From assembly GCA_035591015.1 (NCBI GenBank), contig JAXIUW010234729.1, positions 1 through 11,899 on the forward strand: a stretch of 11,899 nt of DNA. The letters are read 5' to 3'. Position 1 is the stretch's first letter. Every line of letters starts with the position of its first letter. The translations under genes were made by a program, and so were the position numbers. Origin of the DNA: Cephalothrix simula. Lineage: Eukaryota; Nemertea; Palaeonemertea; Archinemertea; Cephalotrichidae. The notes beneath the pieces are model-generated. The model worked only from the letters and a program-made list of their open reading frames with translations, ran no database searches and was not told the origin of the DNA. This document shows positions 8,685-11,899 of this stretch, piece after piece.

Positions 8685-8766
8685 TAGCATGTTTTTTGGG
8701 TGCCGTACGAGGCAGTTGGGCAGGTTAGCACCGAGTGCACGAATGCTTCGCTAAAAAGCCATGCTA
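8685..8766. other. Compact 82-nt structured inverted repeat
   Basis: The outer arms TAGCATGTTTTTTGGG (8685-8700) and, in reverse complement, TAGCATGGCTTTTTAG (8751-8766) enclose a GC-rich core unlike the surrounding DNA. The core can form TGCC/GGCA (8701-8714) or GGTGC/GCACC (8699-8733) hairpins, which compete with each other. It is not a tRNA by its stems. It may be a small RNA-like fold or a minimal foldback element. Confidence 0.35.
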
Positions 8767-8879
8767 TAAATGTTTACTATTACAATGTAATTTAATTGTT
8801 TGGCGCGTATGCGTACTGGAAGTCAAGTTATTTTTAGGTAAATATTCTATAATGCAAAAATATTTCGTTCAGAAAGGAT

Positions 8880-8885
8880 TTTATT
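8880..8885 (-). promoter_or_regulatory. Possible poly(A) signal for exon C transcripts
   Basis: AATAAA on the minus strand about 400 bases after the exon C stop. It is plausible by position only; the hexamer is frequent by chance in this base composition. Confidence 0.25.
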
Positions 8886-9043
8886 AACGAAAGAAATGGT
8901 CGAAATTATGATACCTCCCATTGATTGGCACAAAATAAACCATAAACTAATGAACCAAACTATAGTATCAACAGTCATCACCATCGGAGGATGATAGCAT
9001 TATGTAAATTATCTTCAAGAAACACAAAATGGCAAAGTAAATC

Positions 9044-9135
9044 TTACGCCCAGTAGAGCAGATTCCAGTATTGATACCGAAAAATATCGATCGGCTTTTT
9101 TCGTAATAAAACGAAATCTACTGCACTGGGTGTAA
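9044..9135. repeat. Short foldback, 92 bp
   Basis: The arms TTACGCCCAGTAGAGCAGATT (9044-9064) and, in reverse complement, TTACACCCAGTGCAGTAGATT (9115-9135) agree at 17 of 21 positions. The core contains a nested palindrome CGAAAAA/TTTTTCG around TATCGATC. It would fold into a hairpin in the 3' UTR of exon C transcripts. It is probably a minimal inverted-repeat element. Confidence 0.55.
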
Positions 9136-9281
9136 AATACCTATACCGAACAAAAAATGTAACCTTGGTTTGTTGACCTTAAAATTCAAAGTCATCCTTT
9201 CGAAAAAATCAGAGCACCTAAATATTTTATGAAATACACATATATGAATCGATTGTGTCATGCATAAATAAAAAATAATAC

Positions 9282-9547
9282 TCAATAATTAAACTGCTGA
9301 TCTGTTCTTCCCAACATCGGGAATAGCGCCTTAGGATTTGATGGGAAATTATGTGGAAAATTGTGCTTAAACTGAAAATGTCTTCTCAAAATACTTTGAT
9401 CACCGAATGCCTGGCCACACAAAAAGCAAGAAAAGGGCCTCTCTCCCGTATGTATCCTAATATGCCTTGCTAATTTAGATGGATAAGGAAATTTCTTTCC
9501 GCATATTTGGCAAACGTAGGCTTGCTTCGCTATCCAACGAAGGTCAC
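9282..9547 (-). CDS. Alternative 3'-terminal exon C: two C2H2 zinc fingers
   Basis: Partial CDS (last exon) of 87 residues after the junction codon, starting DLRWIAKQ and ending in TGA. Finger 1 is C12/C15/H28/H32 (x3 spacing) and finger 2 is C40/C43/H56/H61 (x4). They are joined by a canonical TGERPFS linker, the only one of that type in the window. The 26-residue tail is short and rich in Phe, Pro and Asn. Two fingers per alternative exon is the usual arrangement in Drosophila lola. The exon starts after CTCTTTCCAG with GT completing the incoming codon, the same phase as exons A, B and D. No donor lies before the stop. Read as an alternative DNA-binding end of the same BTB-zinc-finger gene; this is inference, because the shared exons are outside the window. 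Confidence 0.85.
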
Positions 9548-9570
9548 CTGGAAAGAGATGATCTAGAGTC
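9548..9570 (-). promoter_or_regulatory. 3' splice site of exon C
   Basis: The minus strand reads GATCATCTCTTTCCAG and then GT, the first exon bases. The pyrimidine tract and AG are strong, and the resulting phase agrees with the other zinc-finger exons. The frame is open for 13 more codons upstream, but those codons show no domain and lie on the intron side of the AG. Confidence 0.75.
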
Positions 9571-9776
9571 AACAAAACTATCACTTTGATATGTTATCAT
9601 GCACACATTTATACATTTTTAGTAGCTTTAGGACATTTACTATGATGATGAAGCACATTTTTATGATGAAAAGTCAAAAACGTAAACACATGCATGACAA
9701 AATGAAAAACTTAAAACTAAGACTTTATACAACATCTGAGAAATTACAACAGAGATCTCTATATTTGAACACCGTA

Positions 9777-10277
9777 CACAAATGGATGGAAAACTTGGTT
9801 GAGGCATGGCCTGAAGTTAGCTACTTGGCCCCCCGACAGTTGGGAACCCATAACTTATATATCATCAGAACGGGCATACGAAATGAGGTGAAAAGATAGT
9901 AGTTTTATGTCCCTACCACCACCTGGTGGAGGGGTGGTGGTCCAACAGAAATAGTCGTTGAATTTTTATTTATTTTAGGAAAACAAGGTAATAGGAACCG
10001 GCCACCACCTGAAAATAGTGGTCAAAAATGAAAATTCTCGATTTAAACATTTTTAGCCATAATTTTCCACCAGGTGGTGGTAGAGACATAAAAAACCACC
10101 ATCATTTAACTGCCCTTTCCATTGATGTATAGTTTATGGGGGGTTGATATTATCCAGTTTGCCACTATCTCATTTCGCATGCCCTTTCCAATGATATATA
10201 GGTTATTGGGGTCCCTAAACCCCATATATGAGAAACCGACGGGGGGCCGTGCCTCAACCTATTTTCACCCATTTGTC
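9777..10277. mobile_element. TA-flanked MITE-like element with long inverted arms (501 bp)
   Basis: The termini CACAAATGGATGGAAAA (left) and GACAAATGGGTGAAAAT (reverse complement of the right end) are followed in both arms by GGTTGAGGCAYGG, CCCCCGNC, ATATATCAT and GGGCATRCGAAATGAG. Nearer the centre both arms carry TACCACCACCTGGTGG, itself a palindromic core. A TA dinucleotide flanks both ends (9775-9776 and 10278-10279), as made by Tc1/mariner-type insertion. No transposase is present. A plus-strand frame over 9591-9899 runs through the left arm and is not a gene. The element lies between exons D and C. Confidence 0.75.
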
Positions 10278-10373
10278 TATATAAAGCAAGAGTAACTAAA
10301 ATGGATAAAATAATCATAAAACTCAAACGACAAAATAGTAGTGGGTAAAATAGAAGATTTAGCACGCATCTGG

Positions 10374-10410
10374 TCGCCATTTTGCAAAATTTACGACACC
10401 AAAATGGCGA
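10374..10410. repeat. Perfect 11-bp inverted repeat
   Basis: TCGCCATTTTG (10374-10384) and CAAAATGGCGA (10400-10410) are exact reverse complements separated by 15 bases. The site lies about 280 bases after the exon D stop, so it would form a hairpin in that 3' UTR. The arms resemble the AATGGCGGA-type word found in the element at 6501-7030, but the match is too short to link them. Confidence 0.5.
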
Positions 10411-10686
10411 CAGGAAATGAGCTACAACAACTATATTCTTAGAACTTTACAAGCTCACTCACTTTCTAGAAATATATTATAAATTTAAGATACAATTAGA
10501 TAAGGATCAAGTTCATTGATTGATATTTTGATTAAATATAACTTTAGGCAAAAACAGCGGTATTCAAGCACATCGAAGCTTATTTAAACCCAAAAACAAA
10601 ATATCGGAAGACATGGCAACTAAAACACAACAACGACATATAAACAAATCTATTAGCTGTGACTACATCTAACTCACATGCTTCCT

Positions 10687-10973
10687 CTAAACCAAGTATT
10701 CTGGATGTTTGCATCTTATATGGCCTCTCAAACAAGCGTTATTAAAGAACATTTTCATACACACTTCACACTGCACAGTCCTTGTTCTGTTTCCCTTGTG
10801 AGTGTTTAAGTGGTATTCGAGTCCATGTTTTGACGTAAAGCGTTTTCCACATTCTTCGCAAGAAAAATTCTTTTGTCCGAAATGTATGATGTTAACATGT
10901 TTCCTTAAGCTTCCATTAAAGAGGAATGTTTTTCCACATAGGTTACAAGTGGGGACAACATTTGAATATTCAT
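10687..10973 (-). CDS. Alternative 3'-terminal exon D: three C2H2 zinc fingers
   Basis: Partial CDS (last exon) of 94 residues after the junction codon, starting EYSNVVPT and ending with TAG. Finger 1 is C9/C12/H25/H30, finger 2 is C38/C41/H54/H58 (x3 spacing) and finger 3 is C68/C71/H84/H89. Linkers are FGQKNFS (seven residues) and KGNRTRTVQ (nine residues). The protein stops five residues after the last histidine, so there is almost no tail. The finger spacing and linker lengths equal those of exon B, and the third finger shares the FF pair, so B and D look like duplicated exons. The exon follows a CCCCTCTTTCCAG acceptor with AT completing the incoming codon. It is the most upstream of the four terminal exons in transcription order. 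The gene identity (lola-like BTB-zinc-finger) is inferred from exon layout. Confidence 0.85.
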
Positions 10974-10998
10974 CTGGAAAGAGGGGAAAGGGGGCGTG
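10974..10998 (-). promoter_or_regulatory. 3' splice site of exon D
   Basis: The minus strand shows a long pyrimidine tract, CCCCCTTTCCCCTCTTTCCAG, followed by AT. It is the most pyrimidine-rich acceptor of the four. It sets the exon start at 10973 and gives the shared entry phase. Confidence 0.75.
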
Positions 10999-11899
10999 TC
11001 AGTTAATATCCAATGAAATCCGTTAAAAATGTCACATGCACTTTCATTTTTATTAAAGTCAAAATGATTGGATAGAATGGCAAAATTGAGCAAATAAATA
11101 AAAACGAAAGAAGACGGAGTAAATGAAATAACACAAAGAAACGAAACCAAACTTAGACAAAAGTAAAAACTGAAGAGAACAAAATACAAACAAAAATCTA
11201 AATCAAAAACTAAATCGACTAGCTCACTAAAGCATGCAGAACAAAAATGATAACAACGTATTTATCAACTTGTATGGAAAAATTGGCTGAGGCACCGTAA
11301 GAGTCGCATTCAATTTTTCTATACCTTTGTGTAATAAAAATGAAGTGATTCTGTTTTTAAAAAAATAAACTAAAAAGTCTACACAACACAACATTAAATT
11401 ACATGTAGATTATATTTTATTTTCTAACGCTTTTTTCACTATTGTCATCCCAATTTATATACCGGTGAAAATGAAGTCAAAATTTAACCAAAGGTCAGCT
11501 TAAATTTTTTAATGTTTTCCCATGATGAACTACCATTTTTCACGTCCACAGCAGCGTTTGTTGAGTCCAATAAGATGAAACTCCAAACATGCACATTCAT
11601 TAACGTACGTCAAGACATAAACATTAAAACTAAGCATAACTTATTATAATATAATATAATATTATTATAATATTATAACTAATATTTTAATTATTGTGAA
11701 GATATAAAACATACCTATGGTTTTGTTATAAATATATGCAAATAATAAAGGTTTTTATACTGTAAATGAATCAAATTCATATAAAATAAAAACGCGGTAA
11801 AGATGAAAAGAGACTACATCTATTTCGAGTGCAACACATTTCTAGAAGTGTACAATATCCATACAATAGTTTACAATTCTGATCCTTAGAATGTGCAAT
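10999..11899. other. Intron upstream of exon D, with AT low-complexity tract
   Basis: No exon was found. An AT-only tract of TTATAATA-type repeats spans about 11637-11700 and is self-complementary. A 20-base word at 11275-11294 resembles the end of the element at 9777-10277 but is too short to call. The shared 5' exons of the gene should lie to the right of this window. Confidence 0.45.

Noticed and set aside
9591-9899. Plus-strand open frame of 102 codons
   Set aside because: It runs from intron into the left arm of the inverted-repeat element at 9777-10277, has no domain, and lies opposite the gene's direction.
10905-11189. Minus-strand open frame overlapping exon D
   Set aside because: It is in a different frame from the fingers and runs through the polypyrimidine tract into the intron.
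11275-11294. Word resembling the end of the element at 9777-10277
   Set aside because: Only about 20 bases match and nothing follows on either side, so it cannot be told from chance.
11637-11700. AT-only palindromic tract considered as a structured element
   Set aside because: It is simple low-complexity sequence, self-complementary because it consists of A and T repeats.

Overview
This is an intron-rich, AT-rich eukaryotic window. All the coding evidence I can support is on the minus strand. Four separate open exons each begin exactly at a splice acceptor, each encode two or three C2H2 zinc fingers, and each run to their own stop codon with no splice donor. All four enter the reading frame in the same phase: two bases complete a codon begun in an upstream exon. 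That is the layout expected of interchangeable 3'-terminal exons of one BTB-zinc-finger gene of the lola/fruitless/tramtrack/broad kind, in which shared upstream exons carry a BTB dimerisation domain and the chosen last exon sets DNA specificity. No BTB exon lies in the window, so the gene name is inference. The gene layout and the many small transposons suggest an invertebrate, most likely an arthropod; the species cannot be told.

In transcription order (right to left) the exons are D (10687-10973, three fingers), C (9282-9547, two fingers), B (3766-4352, three fingers and a Ser/acidic tail) and A (1436-1869, three fingers and a basic/polar tail). B and D share the same unusual finger spacing and look like duplicates of one another. 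A given transcript would use only one of them.

The sequence between the exons is full of inverted-repeat DNA. There is a short foldback just after the exon A stop (about 1292-1433) and a small foldback at 2122-2197. A roughly 290-bp terminal-inverted-repeat segment at 4699-4991 contains a broken, inverted copy of part of exon B next to a hammerhead-like motif. Two long foldback elements lie side by side at about 5897-6493 and 6501-7030. Diverged direct repeats lie at 7471-7750 and 8296-8569. Small structured inverted repeats lie at 8685-8766 and 9044-9135, a TA-flanked MITE-like element at 9777-10277, and a short palindrome at 10374-10410.

The most interesting feature is the inverted exon B fragment. 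In a pre-mRNA read from the minus strand it is antisense to the third finger of exon B and lies upstream of the exon B splice acceptor. The two could pair and place that acceptor in the loop of a long RNA hairpin. No tRNA, rRNA, CRISPR array or prokaryotic signal was seen.
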